From Inquilinus sp052078665 (GTDB taxonomy: Bacteria > Pseudomonadota > Alphaproteobacteria > DSM-16000 > Inquilinaceae): a stretch of DNA of 64,000 nt. The notes under the pieces were generated by a model that had not been told where the DNA came from, searched no databases, and saw only the letters and a program-made list of their open reading frames with translations. The position numbers and the translations under genes were made by a program. This document shows positions 1 to 10,230 of this stretch, piece after piece; position 1 is the stretch's first letter, and every line of letters starts with the position of its first letter. The stretch spans positions 51,794-115,793 of the forward strand of contig NZ_JBQJIK010000013.1 of the NCBI RefSeq assembly GCF_052078665.1, read 5' to 3'.

Positions 1-748
1 GGTGCGCACCGGGTCGGAGGTGTTCCACGCCCTGCGCAAGAAGCTGAAGGATGCCGGCCACAACACCAATGTCGGCGACGAGGGCGGCTTCGCGCCGAAT
101 CTCAGCTCGGCCGACGAGGCGCTGAGCTTCATCGTCCAGGCGATCGAGGCCGCCGGCTACAAGCCGGGCGATGACGTGGTGCTGGGGCTCGATGCCGCCT
201 CGACCGAGTTCTACAGGGACGGCCGCTACGCCCTGGAAGGCGAGGGCAAGACCCTCGATAGCGCCGGCCTCGTCGCCTATTACGAGGCGCTGGTGAAGCG
301 CTACCCGATCGTGTCGATCGAGGACGGCATGGCCGAGGACGACTGGGACGGCTGGGCCGCGATCACCAGCGCCCTCGGCGGCCGGGTCCAGCTGGTCGGC
401 GACGACCTGTTCGTGACCAACCCCGAACGCCTGTCCCAGGGCATCGCCCGCGGCATCGGCAACTCGATCCTGGTCAAGGTCAACCAGATCGGCACCCTGA
501 CCGAGACCCTGCAGGCGGTGGAGATGGCCCACAAGGCAGGCTACACCGCGGTGATGTCGCACCGCTCGGGCGAGACCGAGGACGCGACCATCGCCGACCT
601 CGCCGTCGCCACCAATTGCGGGCAGATCAAGACCGGCTCGCTCAGCCGCTCCGACCGGCTGGCCAAGTACAACCAGCTGATCCGGATCGAGGAGCAGCTG
701 GGCCGCGCCGCCAGTTATGCCGGCCGGTCGGTGCTGCGCCGGCGCTAG
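1..748 (+). CDS. eno: Enolase, C-terminal part (5' end outside window)
   Basis: Phosphopyruvate hydratase, converting 2-phosphoglycerate to phosphoenolpyruvate in the cytoplasm. The frame is open at the window edge, so the GTG at base 2 is an internal codon. The 248 residues visible are the C-terminal part of a protein usually near 425-430 residues, so about 180 are missing. Diagnostic motifs are NVGDEGGFAPN near residue 23, the metal-binding SIEDGMAEDDW and GDDLFVTN, the KVNQIG loop with the catalytic lysine, and the enolase signature SHRSGETEDATIADL. It lies upstream of ftsB and the pdh genes, a common alphaproteobacterial arrangement. Confidence 0.97.
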   Translation, partial: VRTGSEVFHALRKKLKDAGHNTNVGDEGGFAPNLSSADEALSFIVQAIEAAGYKPGDDVVLGLDAASTEFYRDGRYALEGEGKTLDSAGLVAYYEALVKRYPIVSIEDGMAEDDWDGWAAITSALGGRVQLVGDDLFVTNPERLSQGIARGIGNSILVKVNQIGTLTETLQAVEMAHKAGYTAVMSHRSGETEDATIADLAVATNCGQIKTGSLSRSDRLAKYNQLIRIEEQLGRAASYAGRSVLRRR

Positions 749-792
749 GGCTATCAATTGACGCCGACCCCGACCTATGGTGATCTGAAGCC

Positions 793-1134
793 ATGAGCAT
801 GTTTCGCTATCTCCGGCGGAAACTGCGGCCGATCATCGGGCCGGTGGTCGGCGTCTGCCTGATCGCCTATTTCAGCTACCATGCGATCCAGGGCGACCAC
901 GGCATCTTCGCCCGCGACGCGCTGCAGGGCGAGGTCGCCCAGGCCAAGTCGACGCTGGACGAGCTGACGGCGCAGCGCACGGAGATGGAAAAGCGCGCTG
1001 CGCTGATCGACCCGAAGCAGGTCGATCTCGACATGCTGGACGAACGGGCCCGGGCGATGCTGAATGTCGCCAGGCCCGACGACGTCGTCATTTTCTTTCC
1101 CAAGACCGCACCGGCCCCGGCGCCGGCCCAGTAA
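793..1134 (+). CDS. ftsB: FtsB/DivIC-family septum formation initiator
   Basis: Small bitopic division protein of 113 residues, expected to act with FtsL and FtsQ in the divisome. A short basic cytoplasmic N-terminus (RRKLR) is followed by one membrane segment at about residues 13-32 (PIIGPVVGVCLIAYFSYHAI), then a periplasmic coiled coil at about 40-75. The C-terminus carries the family's ERARxMLNxxRPDDVVIFFP pattern and ends in a short Pro/Ala tail. It sits 44 bases after eno and before pdhA, as in many alphaproteobacteria. The family call is strong; the division role is inferred from family and synteny. Confidence 0.88.
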   Translation: MSMFRYLRRKLRPIIGPVVGVCLIAYFSYHAIQGDHGIFARDALQGEVAQAKSTLDELTAQRTEMEKRAALIDPKQVDLDMLDERARAMLNVARPDDVVIFFPKTAPAPAPAQ

Positions 1135-1276
1135 ACCCGCGCGTCTGCCTTGCGCCGATGGCGGCGCGGCCGCGGACCTGCTTCTTGCAAATTCCGTCCG
1201 TGCGGGGTAGCACTGGGCCAGGCGACAAAACTATGCGCGCCTACTAACCCGATGCTATCCGACCAGGGAGGATCCA

Positions 1277-2302
1277 TTGGCCGCCACGAAACGTCGTCCT
1301 GCCCAGGAGAAGACGTCGGGAGCCGTGGCTCCCGTCGCCGCCGGCAAGGACGAGTTGCTGCGCTATTACAAGGATATGCTTTTGATCCGCCGCTTCGAGG
1401 AGAAGGCGGGACAGCTGTACGGCATGGGGCTGATCGGCGGCTTCTGCCACCTCTATATCGGCCAGGAGGCCGTGGTGGTCGGCATGCAGGCGGCCCAAAC
1501 GCCCGCCGACGACGTCATCACCGGCTATCGCGACCACGGCCACATGCTGGCCTGCGGCATGGACCCGCGCGGCGTGATGGCGGAGCTGACCGGACGCCGC
1601 GGCGGCTACTCCAAGGGCAAGGGCGGCTCGATGCACATGTTCAGCCGCGAGAAGAAATTCTTCGGCGGCCACGGCATCGTCGGCGCCCAGGTGTCGCTCG
1701 GCACCGGTCTCGGCTTCGCCCATCGCTACAAGGAGGATGGCGGCGCCTCGATCACCTATTTCGGCGACGGCGCTTCGAACCAGGGCCAGGTCTATGAGAG
1801 CTTCAACATGGCGGCTCTCTGGAAGCTCCCGGTCATCTACGTGATCGAGAACAACAAATACGGCATGGGCACTTCGGTGCAGCGGGCCTCGGCCAATGCC
1901 GACCTGCATCTGCGCGGCCAGGCCTACGGCATCCCCGGCGTCCAGGTCGACGGCATGGACGTGCTGTCGGTCAAGGCCGCCGCGGCCGAGGCGCTGGAGC
2001 GCGCCCGGGCCGGCGAGGGGCCGACGATCCTCGAGATGATGACCTACCGCTATCGCGGCCACTCCATGTCCGATCCGGCCAAGTACCGGAGCAAGGAGGA
2101 GGTGGCGAAGATGCGCGAGACGCACGACCCGATCGATCTGGTGCGCAAGAAGATCGACGCGATCGGCGGCGTCAGCGAGGACGACTTCAAGGCGATCGAC
2201 AAGGAGATCCGGGGCATCGTCAACGATGCGGCGGAATTCGCGCAGCAGAGCCCGGAGCCCGATCCGTCGGAGCTCTACACCGACGTCCTGATCGAAGCCT
2301 GA
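1277..2302 (+). CDS. pdhA: Pyruvate dehydrogenase E1 component, alpha subunit
   Basis: Thiamine-diphosphate-dependent E1 alpha subunit of the pyruvate dehydrogenase complex, forming an alpha2beta2 heterotetramer with PdhB. It has 341 residues. The ThDP motif GDG...NN spans about residues 163-193 (GDGASNQGQVYESFN ... ENNKYG), and the loop RYRGHSMSDPAKYR near 257-270 corresponds to the conserved E1 alpha phosphorylation-loop region. The start is TTG at 1277 with GGGAGG a few bases upstream; no better ATG precedes the conserved sequence. First gene of pdhA-pdhB-pdhC-lpd-lipA, so probably co-transcribed with them. Confidence 0.96.
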   Translation: MAATKRRPAQEKTSGAVAPVAAGKDELLRYYKDMLLIRRFEEKAGQLYGMGLIGGFCHLYIGQEAVVVGMQAAQTPADDVITGYRDHGHMLACGMDPRGVMAELTGRRGGYSKGKGGSMHMFSREKKFFGGHGIVGAQVSLGTGLGFAHRYKEDGGASITYFGDGASNQGQVYESFNMAALWKLPVIYVIENNKYGMGTSVQRASANADLHLRGQAYGIPGVQVDGMDVLSVKAAAAEALERARAGEGPTILEMMTYRYRGHSMSDPAKYRSKEEVAKMRETHDPIDLVRKKIDAIGGVSEDDFKAIDKEIRGIVNDAAEFAQQSPEPDPSELYTDVLIEA

Positions 2303-2360
2303 GTCATCACGCCCCGGCGCGCGCCGCGACGGGCGCCGCCGGCTGCCGGAGAATTCCCCA

Positions 2361-3734
<1,374 letters not shown>

Positions 3735-3756
3735 GCGCCGGACAGGGGAGGGATCG

Positions 3757-5079
3757 ATGACGATCAACATTCTGATGCCGGCGCTGTCGCCCACGATGAC
3801 CGAGGGCACGCTCGCCACCTGGCACAAGAAGGAAGGCGACAAGGTCAAGTCCGGCGACGTGATCGCCGAGATCGAGACCGACAAGGCGACCATGGAGGTC
3901 GAGGCGGTCGACGAAGGCACCATCGGCAAGATCGTGGTGCCGGAAGGCACCGAGAACGTGCCGGTCAACGAGGTCATCGCCATCCTCCTGGAGGAGGGCG
4001 AGGATGCCGGCGCGCTGAAGGGCGGCGCGCCTGCCGCGAAGCCCGAGCCCAAGGCGGAGGCTCCGGCCGAGCCGAAGGCGGAAGCGCCGGCGGCGCAGCC
4101 CGCCCCGGCCGCCAAGCCGGCGACCAACGGCCATGACGACAGCCGCGTCTTCGCCAGCCCGCTGGCCCGCCGCATGGCGCAGCAGGCCGGGGTCGACCTG
4201 GCGGCGCTGAAGGGCAGCGGCCCGCATGGCCGCGTGGTCAAGGCGGACATCGACGCGGCGCTGGCCGGCGGCGCCCCCGCGGCCAAGCCGGCCGCCGCGG
4301 CGCCCGAGGCGGTGAAGCCTGCGCCCGCCGCCGCCCCGGCCGCGAAGCCGGCGGCCGCCGGTGGCCCGAACGCCAAGCAGCTCGCCGATGCCTTCGGCAT
4401 CCCGTACAGCGAGCAGAAGCACAGCAACATGCGCAAGACGGTGGCGCGCCGGCTCCTGGAGTCGAAGCAGACCGTCCCGCATTTCTACCTGACGGTCGAC
4501 ATCGAGCTCGACGCGCTGCTGAAGCTGCGCAAGGAGCTGAACGACCGCGGCGACGTCAAGCTGTCGGTCAACGACCTGATCATCAAGGCGGCGGCGCTGG
4601 CGCTGCGCAAGGTCCCGGCGGCCAACGCCTCCTGGACCGACGAGGCGATGATCCAGTATGAGCGGGTCGACGTCTCGGTCGCGGTGGCGACCCCGGGCGG
4701 CCTGATCACCCCGATCATCAAGGACGCCGACCGCAAGGGCCTGGGCACGATCTCGGGCGAGATGAAGGACCTGGCGGCCCGCGCCCGCGACGGCAAGCTG
4801 AAGCCTGAGGAGTACCAGGGCGGCACCTTCTCGATCTCCAATCTGGGCATGTTCGGGGTCAAGGATTTCGCGGCGATCATCAACCCGCCGCAATCCTGCA
4901 TCCTGGCGGTCGGCGCCGGCACCCAGCGGCCGGTGGTCAAGGACGGCGCGCTCGCCATCGCCACGGTGATGAGCTGCACGCTGTCGGTCGACCATCGCGC
5001 CGTCGACGGCGCGGTCGGGGCCGAGTACCTGGCCGCCTTGCGCGCGCTGGTGGAAGCTCCGCTGAGCATGATGCTTTGA
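3757..5079 (+). CDS. pdhC: Dihydrolipoyllysine-residue acetyltransferase (PDH E2)
   Basis: E2 core of the pyruvate dehydrogenase complex, transferring the acetyl group from lipoamide to CoA; 440 residues. There is one lipoyl domain (1-78, lipoyl-lysine K43), an Ala/Pro/Lys linker, a peripheral-subunit-binding domain at about 131-168 (VFASPLARRMAQQ...GRVVKADI), a second linker, and the catalytic domain from about 210. The active-site motif is H413-R-A-V-D417 near the C-terminus. The ATG at 3757 follows GGGGAGGG. The frame stays open upstream to 3592, but that extension lies inside pdhB and is not lipoyl sequence, so it was rejected. The gap to pdhB is 22 bases. Confidence 0.96.
   Translation: MTINILMPALSPTMTEGTLATWHKKEGDKVKSGDVIAEIETDKATMEVEAVDEGTIGKIVVPEGTENVPVNEVIAILLEEGEDAGALKGGAPAAKPEPKAEAPAEPKAEAPAAQPAPAAKPATNGHDDSRVFASPLARRMAQQAGVDLAALKGSGPHGRVVKADIDAALAGGAPAAKPAAAAPEAVKPAPAAAPAAKPAAAGGPNAKQLADAFGIPYSEQKHSNMRKTVARRLLESKQTVPHFYLTVDIELDALLKLRKELNDRGDVKLSVNDLIIKAAALALRKVPAANASWTDEAMIQYERVDVSVAVATPGGLITPIIKDADRKGLGTISGEMKDLAARARDGKLKPEEYQGGTFSISNLGMFGVKDFAAIINPPQSCILAVGAGTQRPVVKDGALAIATVMSCTLSVDHRAVDGAVGAEYLAALRALVEAPLSMML
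3868..3933 (+). repeat. 66-bp exact direct repeat, copy 2 (pdhC lipoyl domain)
   Basis: Partner of 2472-2537 in pdhB. Both copies encode the lipoyl-lysine loop around K43. Confidence 0.85.
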
Positions 5080-5118
5080 CCGGTCGCGGGGGCCGGGCCC
5101 GACCCGGCCCCCGACCGG
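5080..5118 (+). terminator. Strong GC hairpin between pdhC and lpd
   Basis: Starting right after the pdhC stop, CCGGTC (5080-5085) pairs with GACCGG (5113-5118), and GGGGGCCGGG (5088-5097) pairs perfectly with CCCGGCCCCC (5103-5112), leaving a 5-base loop. No U-tract follows, so complete intrinsic termination is doubtful. It may attenuate or stabilise the upstream pdh message relative to lpd, which begins 53 bases later. Confidence 0.55.
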
Positions 5119-5171
5119 CGACCCCGTGATCGCCTCCGCCGGGATGCGGGTGGCAGCAAGGAGACACCACA

Positions 5172-6569
5172 GTGGCTGATACCAGCTTCGACGTCCTGGT
5201 GATCGGCGGCGGCCCGGGCGGCTATGTCGCCGCGATCCGCGCCGCCCAGTTGGGGCTGAAGACCGCGCTGGTCGAGCGCGAGCATCTGGGCGGCATCTGC
5301 CTGAACTGGGGCTGCATCCCGACCAAGGCGCTGCTGCGGTCGTCCGAGATCTCGCATCTGCTGAAACATCTCGACCAATATGGCTTTTCAGCCAAAGACA
5401 TCAGCTTCGATCTTAAGAAAGTGGTTGATCGGTCGCGCAAGGTCGCGTCGCAGCTGTCCGGCGGCGTCAAGCACCTGCTGAAGAAGAACAAGGTGCCGGT
5501 GTTCGACGGCGCCGCGAAGCTGCTCGGCGGCGGCAAGGTCGAGGTGTCGCTGAAGGCCGGCGGCAAGGAGACGCTGGCGGCCAAGCACATCATCATCGCC
5601 ACCGGCGCGCGGGCGCGGAACCTGCCGGGGCTTGAGGCCGACGGCAAGCTGATCTGGAGCTACAAGGAGGCGATGGTCCCGCCGACCATGCCGAAGTCGC
5701 TGCTGGTCATCGGCTCGGGCGCCATCGGCATCGAATTCGCCAGCTTCTACCGCAACATGGGCGCCGAGGTGACCGTGGTCGAGATGCTCGACCGCGTGCT
5801 GCCGGTGGAGGACGAGGAGATCTCGGCCTTCGCCAAGAAGCAGTTCGAGAAGCAGGGCATGCGCATCCTGGTCGGCGCCAAGACCCAGAAGCTGGAGAAG
5901 GGCGCCGACAATGTCACCGCCACCATCGAGGTCGGCGGCAAGACCGAGAAGATCACCACTGACCGGGTGATCCTGGCGATCGGCATCGACGGCAATGTCG
6001 AGAACATCGGCCTGGAGAACACCAAGGTGAAGGTCGACCGCGGCCACATCGTGGTCGGCCCCTATCTGGAGACCGACGAGCCCGGCGTCTACGCCATCGG
6101 CGACGTCGCCGGCGCCCCCTGGCTGGCGCACAAGGCCAGCCATGAGGGCGTGATCTGCGTCGAGAAGATCGCCGGCCAGCATCCGCACCCGATCGATGTG
6201 ACCAACATCCCGGGCTGCACCTACTGCATGCCGCAGGTCGCCTCGGTCGGGCTGACCGAAGCCAAGGCCAAGGCCGCCGGCTACGAGGTCAAGGTCGGCC
6301 GCTTCCCCTATATCGGCAACGGCAAGGCGATCGCGATGGGCGAGCCGGAGGGCATGATCAAGACCGTGTTCGACGCCAAGACCGGGGAGCTGCTGGGCGC
6401 CCATATGATCGGCGCCGAGGTCACCGAGCTGATCCAGGGCTATGTCGTCGCCAAGACGGCGGAGTCGACGGAGGCGGAGCTGATGCACACCATCTTCGCG
6501 CACCCGACGCTCAGCGAGATGATGCATGAGAGCGTCCTGGACGCCTACGGCCGCGCAATCCACTATTGA
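5172..6569 (+). CDS. lpd: Dihydrolipoyl dehydrogenase (E3)
   Basis: FAD-dependent E3 that reoxidises dihydrolipoamide with NAD+; 465 residues. The FAD fold GGGPGG is at about residues 12-17, the redox disulphide is C43-LNWG-C48, and the NAD-binding VIGSGAIGIEF lies near 178. TDEPGVYAIGDVAG marks the second FAD segment, and the C-terminal AHPTLSEMMHE holds the His-Glu pair contributed across the dimer. The start is GTG at 5172, behind AAGGAGA. Its position after pdhC suggests it serves PDH, though an E3 can be shared with other 2-oxoacid complexes. Confidence 0.96.
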   Translation: MADTSFDVLVIGGGPGGYVAAIRAAQLGLKTALVEREHLGGICLNWGCIPTKALLRSSEISHLLKHLDQYGFSAKDISFDLKKVVDRSRKVASQLSGGVKHLLKKNKVPVFDGAAKLLGGGKVEVSLKAGGKETLAAKHIIIATGARARNLPGLEADGKLIWSYKEAMVPPTMPKSLLVIGSGAIGIEFASFYRNMGAEVTVVEMLDRVLPVEDEEISAFAKKQFEKQGMRILVGAKTQKLEKGADNVTATIEVGGKTEKITTDRVILAIGIDGNVENIGLENTKVKVDRGHIVVGPYLETDEPGVYAIGDVAGAPWLAHKASHEGVICVEKIAGQHPHPIDVTNIPGCTYCMPQVASVGLTEAKAKAAGYEVKVGRFPYIGNGKAIAMGEPEGMIKTVFDAKTGELLGAHMIGAEVTELIQGYVVAKTAESTEAELMHTIFAHPTLSEMMHESVLDAYGRAIHY

Positions 6570-6589
6570 GCAAAGCGAGCTTGGCTTCC

Positions 6590-6624
6590 GGCGGCGCTCC
6601 CCCATCTTTGGGTGAGGCGCCGCC
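6590..6624 (+). terminator. Hairpin between lpd and lipA
   Basis: GGCGGCGC (6590-6597) and GCGCCGCC (6617-6624) form an 8-bp perfect stem around a loop that can pair further (CTCCC/GGGTGAG region). There is no U-run. It sits 20 bases after lpd and may separate or attenuate lipA transcription. Confidence 0.45.
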
Positions 6625-6667
6625 GAGGCCCGGCCGCAACCCGCCCAGGACACCTCAAGGACGGACC

Positions 6668-7651
6668 ATGTCCGCTGTAGAGCCCCATCTCCGCCACCCC
6701 GAAAAGGCCAACCGCCCGGACAATCCGATCCAGCGTAAGCCCGCCTGGATCCGGGTCAAGGCGCCGGTCTCGGCCGAGTACAACCAGACCCGCAGGCTGA
6801 TGCGGGACCTCAAGCTGAACACGGTGTGCGAGGAGGCGGCCTGCCCCAATATCGGCGAATGCTGGGCCAAGGGCCATGCCACGGTGATGATCCTGGGCTC
6901 GGTCTGCACCCGGGCCTGCGCCTTCTGCAACATCGCCACCGGCCGGCCCGACCAGCTCGACCCGCATGAGCCGCAGCACGTGGCCGAGGCCGCCGGCCGG
7001 CTGGGGCTGAGCCACATCGTCATCACCTCGGTCGACCGCGACGACCTCGACGACGGCGGCGCCCGGCATTTCGCCGAGACCATCCGCGCGGTCCGCGCCG
7101 CGGCGCCGGACACGACCATCGAGATCCTCACTCCCGACTTCAAGAACAAGCCGGGAGCCGTTGAAATCGTTGTCGAAGCGCGCCCGGATGTCTTCAACCA
7201 CAACCTCGAGACCGCGCCCCGGCTGTACCCGTCGATCCGGCCCGGCGCCCGCTACTTCACCTCGCTGCAGCTGCTGTCGCGGGTGAAGGAGCTGGACCCG
7301 ACCATCTTCACCAAATCCGGCATCATGGTCGGCCTGGGCGAGACGGCGGAGGAGGTCGGACAGGTGATGGACGACCTGCGCGCCGCCGATGTCGACTTCA
7401 TGACCATCGGCCAGTACCTGCAGCCGACGACCAAGCATGCCAGGCTGGACCGCTTCGTCACGCCGGAGGAGTTCCAGACCCACGAGCGGATCGGGCGGGG
7501 CAAGGGCTTCCTGATGATCTCGGCCTCGCCGCTGACCCGGTCCTCCTATCACGCCGGCGCCGATTTCGAGAAGCTGAAGGCCGCCCGCCTGGCCAAGCTG
7601 GCCGCGGCCTCCGGATCCATCGACCTGGTCGCCCTGGCGCAGGGCGCCTGA
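6668..7651 (+). CDS. lipA: Lipoyl synthase
   Basis: Radical SAM enzyme inserting two sulphurs into octanoyl-lysine to make lipoyl groups, which fits its place beside three lipoylated or lipoyl-dependent genes. It has 327 residues. The auxiliary-cluster motif CEEAACPNIGEC is at about residue 55. The radical SAM motif follows as CTRACAFC, preceded by ATVMILGSVC. The C-terminal RSSYHAGADF is also typical of LipA. The ATG at 6668 (MSAVEPHLRHPEKA) is chosen; the frame continues upstream to 6566 into the lpd stop and hairpin and lacks conserved sequence there. Confidence 0.96.
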   Translation: MSAVEPHLRHPEKANRPDNPIQRKPAWIRVKAPVSAEYNQTRRLMRDLKLNTVCEEAACPNIGECWAKGHATVMILGSVCTRACAFCNIATGRPDQLDPHEPQHVAEAAGRLGLSHIVITSVDRDDLDDGGARHFAETIRAVRAAAPDTTIEILTPDFKNKPGAVEIVVEARPDVFNHNLETAPRLYPSIRPGARYFTSLQLLSRVKELDPTIFTKSGIMVGLGETAEEVGQVMDDLRAADVDFMTIGQYLQPTTKHARLDRFVTPEEFQTHERIGRGKGFLMISASPLTRSSYHAGADFEKLKAARLAKLAAASGSIDLVALAQGA

Positions 7652-7717
7652 AGGTCGCACTGGCGGGACGCCGCCGACGGTCTAATCTAGGTCGTCGAGC
7701 CGTCCCGCGGGTCCATC

Positions 7718-8182
7718 ATGCCGTCACACACCGAACGCCGCGTCCTGCCCTTCACCCCGCAGCAGCTCTATGAGCTGGTGGCGGATATCGAGGCCTATCC
7801 GAGCTTCCTGCCCTGGTGCCTGGCCGCGCGCATCCGCAAGCGCGAGGGCAATGTGCTGACGGCCGACCTGGTCATCGGCTTCAAGATGATCCGCGAGCGC
7901 TACACCAGCCGGGTCACGCTGACCCCCGGGCGGCAGATCGACGTCGCCTATGTCGACGGGCCGATGAAGCGGCTGACCAATTGCTGGCGCTTCCTGCCGC
8001 ATCCGAATGGCTGCGAGATCGACTTCCATGTCGATTTCGAATTCCGGTCGCGGGTGCTGCAGACGGTGATCGGGGCGGTGTTCCACGAGGCCTTCCGCCG
8101 CATGGTCGGCGCCTTCGAGACGCGGGCGCGGGCGCTCTACGGCGAGCGCGCCTCGGTGCCCGCGGCGGCCGCCGAGGGCTGA
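7718..8182 (+). CDS. RatA/COQ10-family START-like protein
   Basis: 154-residue polyketide-cyclase/START-fold protein of the COQ10/RatA family. The N-terminal RVLPFTPQQLYELVADIEAYPSFLPWC and the later VDGPMKRLTNCWRF and VDFEFRSRVLQ are family hallmarks. E. coli RatA was described as a ribosome-binding toxin, while mitochondrial COQ10 binds ubiquinone; in alphaproteobacteria the gene commonly follows lipA, and a quinone-related role is the likelier one. The 3' end overlaps the convergent hydrolase gene by 46 bases. Confidence 0.85.
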   Translation: MPSHTERRVLPFTPQQLYELVADIEAYPSFLPWCLAARIRKREGNVLTADLVIGFKMIRERYTSRVTLTPGRQIDVAYVDGPMKRLTNCWRFLPHPNGCEIDFHVDFEFRSRVLQTVIGAVFHEAFRRMVGAFETRARALYGERASVPAAAAEG

Positions 8183-9666
8183 TCCAGGCCGGCCGTGGTG
8201 AAGCGCGGCGCCAGGGTGCGGTCGGCGCAGAGTGCATCGAGCGGCGCCGCCGGCATGTCGATGAAGCGGGCCACCAGCTCCGGCGCGCAGCTCTCCGTGC
8301 TCAGGATGGAATGGCTGCCGGCCCGGAACTCGATCACCCGGCCGTTGGTCAGGGTCCGCGCCGCGATATAGGCGTATTCCGGCGGCGTGATCGGGTCGAA
8401 GCTGCCGGTCAGCAGCAGGGCCGGGGTGGTGCTCGACACCGCCACCGCATCGACCGCCGAGATCGGCGGCACATGCCAGGAATCGCAGACCTGCCACTCC
8501 AGCGCATAGGCGGCGTTGCCGCCATAGGGCTCGGAAGCGGCGACCGACGCCGCCAGCGTGTCGCGGGTGGCGAAGGGCCAGCTCTCGCTGCAGGCGACGC
8601 TCAACGCCAGCCCGTCGGACCGGTTCGGCCCGCCGCTGAACACCGGCCCGATCCAGGGGACGAGGGCGCTCAGGTCGCCGCGCGCCACCTTGTCGATCAG
8701 CTCCGGCAGGTCGGGCAGGACGGCCGGGTCGTAGAAGGTGGCGTAGAGCGCGTCGAGCAAGATGCCGTCATCGACCCGGATGCTGCGCCGGCCCTGGCGG
8801 ATCGTCTCCGGCTGGGACCGCAGCTGCGCCAGCATGCCGTCGAAGCGGGCCTCCAGCAGCGGGTATTGGGCGTCGCAATCGGGGCCGGAGTTGCACTCGC
8901 CGAACAGCCGGCGGAATACGCGGGCGATCAGCGCCGGCTGGGTGTCGAGGTCGAAGATCCCCGGCGGGTAGACGCTGTCCAGCACGGTGCTGCGCACCCG
9001 GTCGGGGAAGTCGCGCATCACCGCCAGCGCCACCCGGCTGCCGTAGGACACGCCGATCAGGTTGTAGCTCTCGTAGTTCAGCGCGGCGGCGATGTCGTCG
9101 ACATCGGCCGCGGCCTCGGCGGTGGTGTAGGCCGACAGGTCGATGCCGGACCGGGTCAGGCGGTCATGGCAGCGCACCGCCGCCGGCCGCTCCAGCGCCA
9201 GCACCTCGGCCCGGCCCATCCCCGGCTTCCAGTTCCGCTCGGCGATGCGGTCGAGCTCCGGGCAGTCCAGGTTCGGGCGCGACTGGCCGACGCCGCGCTG
9301 GTCGAAGACGATGAAGTCGCGCGCCTCGCGGATCGGCCGGCTGATCTGCCACCAGGTGTCGGCATCGTCGCCGAAGGCGGCGTCGCCAGGGCCGCCATTG
9401 AGGAAGATCACCGGATCCGGCAGCGGCGACGGGGCCTGGCTGTGCAGCACCGCGACATAGAGGCGGAGGCTGCGGCCGCGCGCGCCTTCGCGATGCGTCG
9501 GCACGGCGACGAAGCCGCAGGTCGCCCGCTCGCCGCGCGGCACGGCGAAGACGCAGCGCGTGCTCTCGAAGCCGGAGGCCGCGGAAGCCGGAAAAGCGAA
9601 CAGGAGCAGGGCGCCGAAGGCGATAAAGGGCCAGAAGCTCGGGGCCGGAGTCAGACGCACTGGCAC
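8137..9666 (-). CDS. Secreted alpha/beta hydrolase (proline iminopeptidase / TAP-like)
   Basis: 509-residue alpha/beta-hydrolase of the S33/tripeptidyl-aminopeptidase-like kind. An N-terminal signal peptide (hydrophobic FIAFGALLLFAFPASA, cleavage near residue 30) points to export. The oxyanion region is LNGGPGD, the nucleophile elbow GVSYGSR, and the C-terminal part has LLLTGSFDPITPPEYA (acid) and AGSHSI (histidine), completing a triad. The start is GTG at 9666. Substrate is unknown. It converges on ratA with a 46-base overlap and appears monocistronic. Confidence 0.85.
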   Translation of the reverse strand: MPVRLTPAPSFWPFIAFGALLLFAFPASAASGFESTRCVFAVPRGERATCGFVAVPTHREGARGRSLRLYVAVLHSQAPSPLPDPVIFLNGGPGDAAFGDDADTWWQISRPIREARDFIVFDQRGVGQSRPNLDCPELDRIAERNWKPGMGRAEVLALERPAAVRCHDRLTRSGIDLSAYTTAEAAADVDDIAAALNYESYNLIGVSYGSRVALAVMRDFPDRVRSTVLDSVYPPGIFDLDTQPALIARVFRRLFGECNSGPDCDAQYPLLEARFDGMLAQLRSQPETIRQGRRSIRVDDGILLDALYATFYDPAVLPDLPELIDKVARGDLSALVPWIGPVFSGGPNRSDGLALSVACSESWPFATRDTLAASVAASEPYGGNAAYALEWQVCDSWHVPPISAVDAVAVSSTTPALLLTGSFDPITPPEYAYIAARTLTNGRVIEFRAGSHSILSTESCAPELVARFIDMPAAPLDALCADRTLAPRFTTAGLDQPSAAAAGTEARSP

Positions 9667-9718
9667 GATACTTTCGTGTGAGTCTCGCCGGCCATGATGC
9701 GGTGCGCCCCGCCGGCCG

Positions 9719-9772
9719 GCAACCCGCGTCAGCCGGCGTGGGGGGATGCGGTTTTCGCAGTTTGCGCGCCGG
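9719..9772. repeat. 54-bp imperfect direct repeat, left copy (cinA 3'-end relic)
   Basis: Aligns with 10599-10652 with 49 of 54 identical bases by eye, including an uninterrupted 20-base run GGGGGATGCGGTTTTCGCAG. The right copy is the live 3' end of cinA with its stop codon, so this copy is a duplicated relic on the far side of the toxin-antitoxin genes. The offset is exactly 880 bases. Confidence 0.85.
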
Positions 9773-9804
9773 AGATCCGGTCCGGAGCCGGCCGCTCCGC
9801 TGGA

Positions 9805-10230
9805 TCAGTCCTGACGATCGACGGTAGCGGAGGCGTTGGCCAGCACAGCCGCCTTGAATGCGACGGCGATCTTGTTCACGAACGAGGCGCTGAAAGCCCC
9901 GATCGGATCGGCGGCGGGGTCGAGGTAGAACGAGCGCTCGGCCACGTCGCGGTTGTACTCGTTTACGCAGACCCAGCAACGGGCTTTCCATTCTGAAAGT
10001 CCGCCCCTTCGGCACTCGATCTCAGGCACCTCGATCGCACCGTCGCGATCGGTCGGCGCAACCGTGCTGACGGCCAGCAGGTAGAGAACGGTTTCCTTCG
10101 ATCCGGCCTTCTGTACCGGCAGCAGCATGCAACAGGGGCGATCCTTTCGCCCCTCGGTCTCGCCGGCTGCCTGCTGCCGGGCCCAAAGGTACGGATACCA
10201 GATAAGTTGCCCGGTCCTAGGCGTCGCCAT
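9805..10230 (-). CDS. PemK/MazF-like toxin of a type II toxin-antitoxin pair
   Basis: 141 residues. The N-terminus TPRTGQLIWYPYLWAR followed by GRKDRPCCMLLPV matches the layout of PemK-like plasmid-maintenance toxins, which are endoribonucleases with a basic RP motif on strand 2. WKARCWVCVNEYNRD further on is also seen in alphaproteobacterial PemK-like proteins. The chosen ATG at 10230 overlaps the antitoxin stop (GATGGCGACGCCTAG), giving 14 bases of overlap and translational coupling. An upstream in-frame extension to 10308 lies inside the antitoxin gene and is not used. Family call is by motif only; RNase activity is inferred. Confidence 0.72.
   Translation of the reverse strand: MATPRTGQLIWYPYLWARQQAAGETEGRKDRPCCMLLPVQKAGSKETVLYLLAVSTVAPTDRDGAIEVPEIECRRGGLSEWKARCWVCVNEYNRDVAERSFYLDPAADPIGAFSASFVNKIAVAFKAAVLANASATVDRQD

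Noticed and set aside
7816..9681. 621-residue plus-strand frame opposite the alpha/beta hydrolase
   Set aside because: It lacks any motif, runs through ratA out of frame, and is the antisense shadow of a hydrolase with signal peptide and full catalytic triad.
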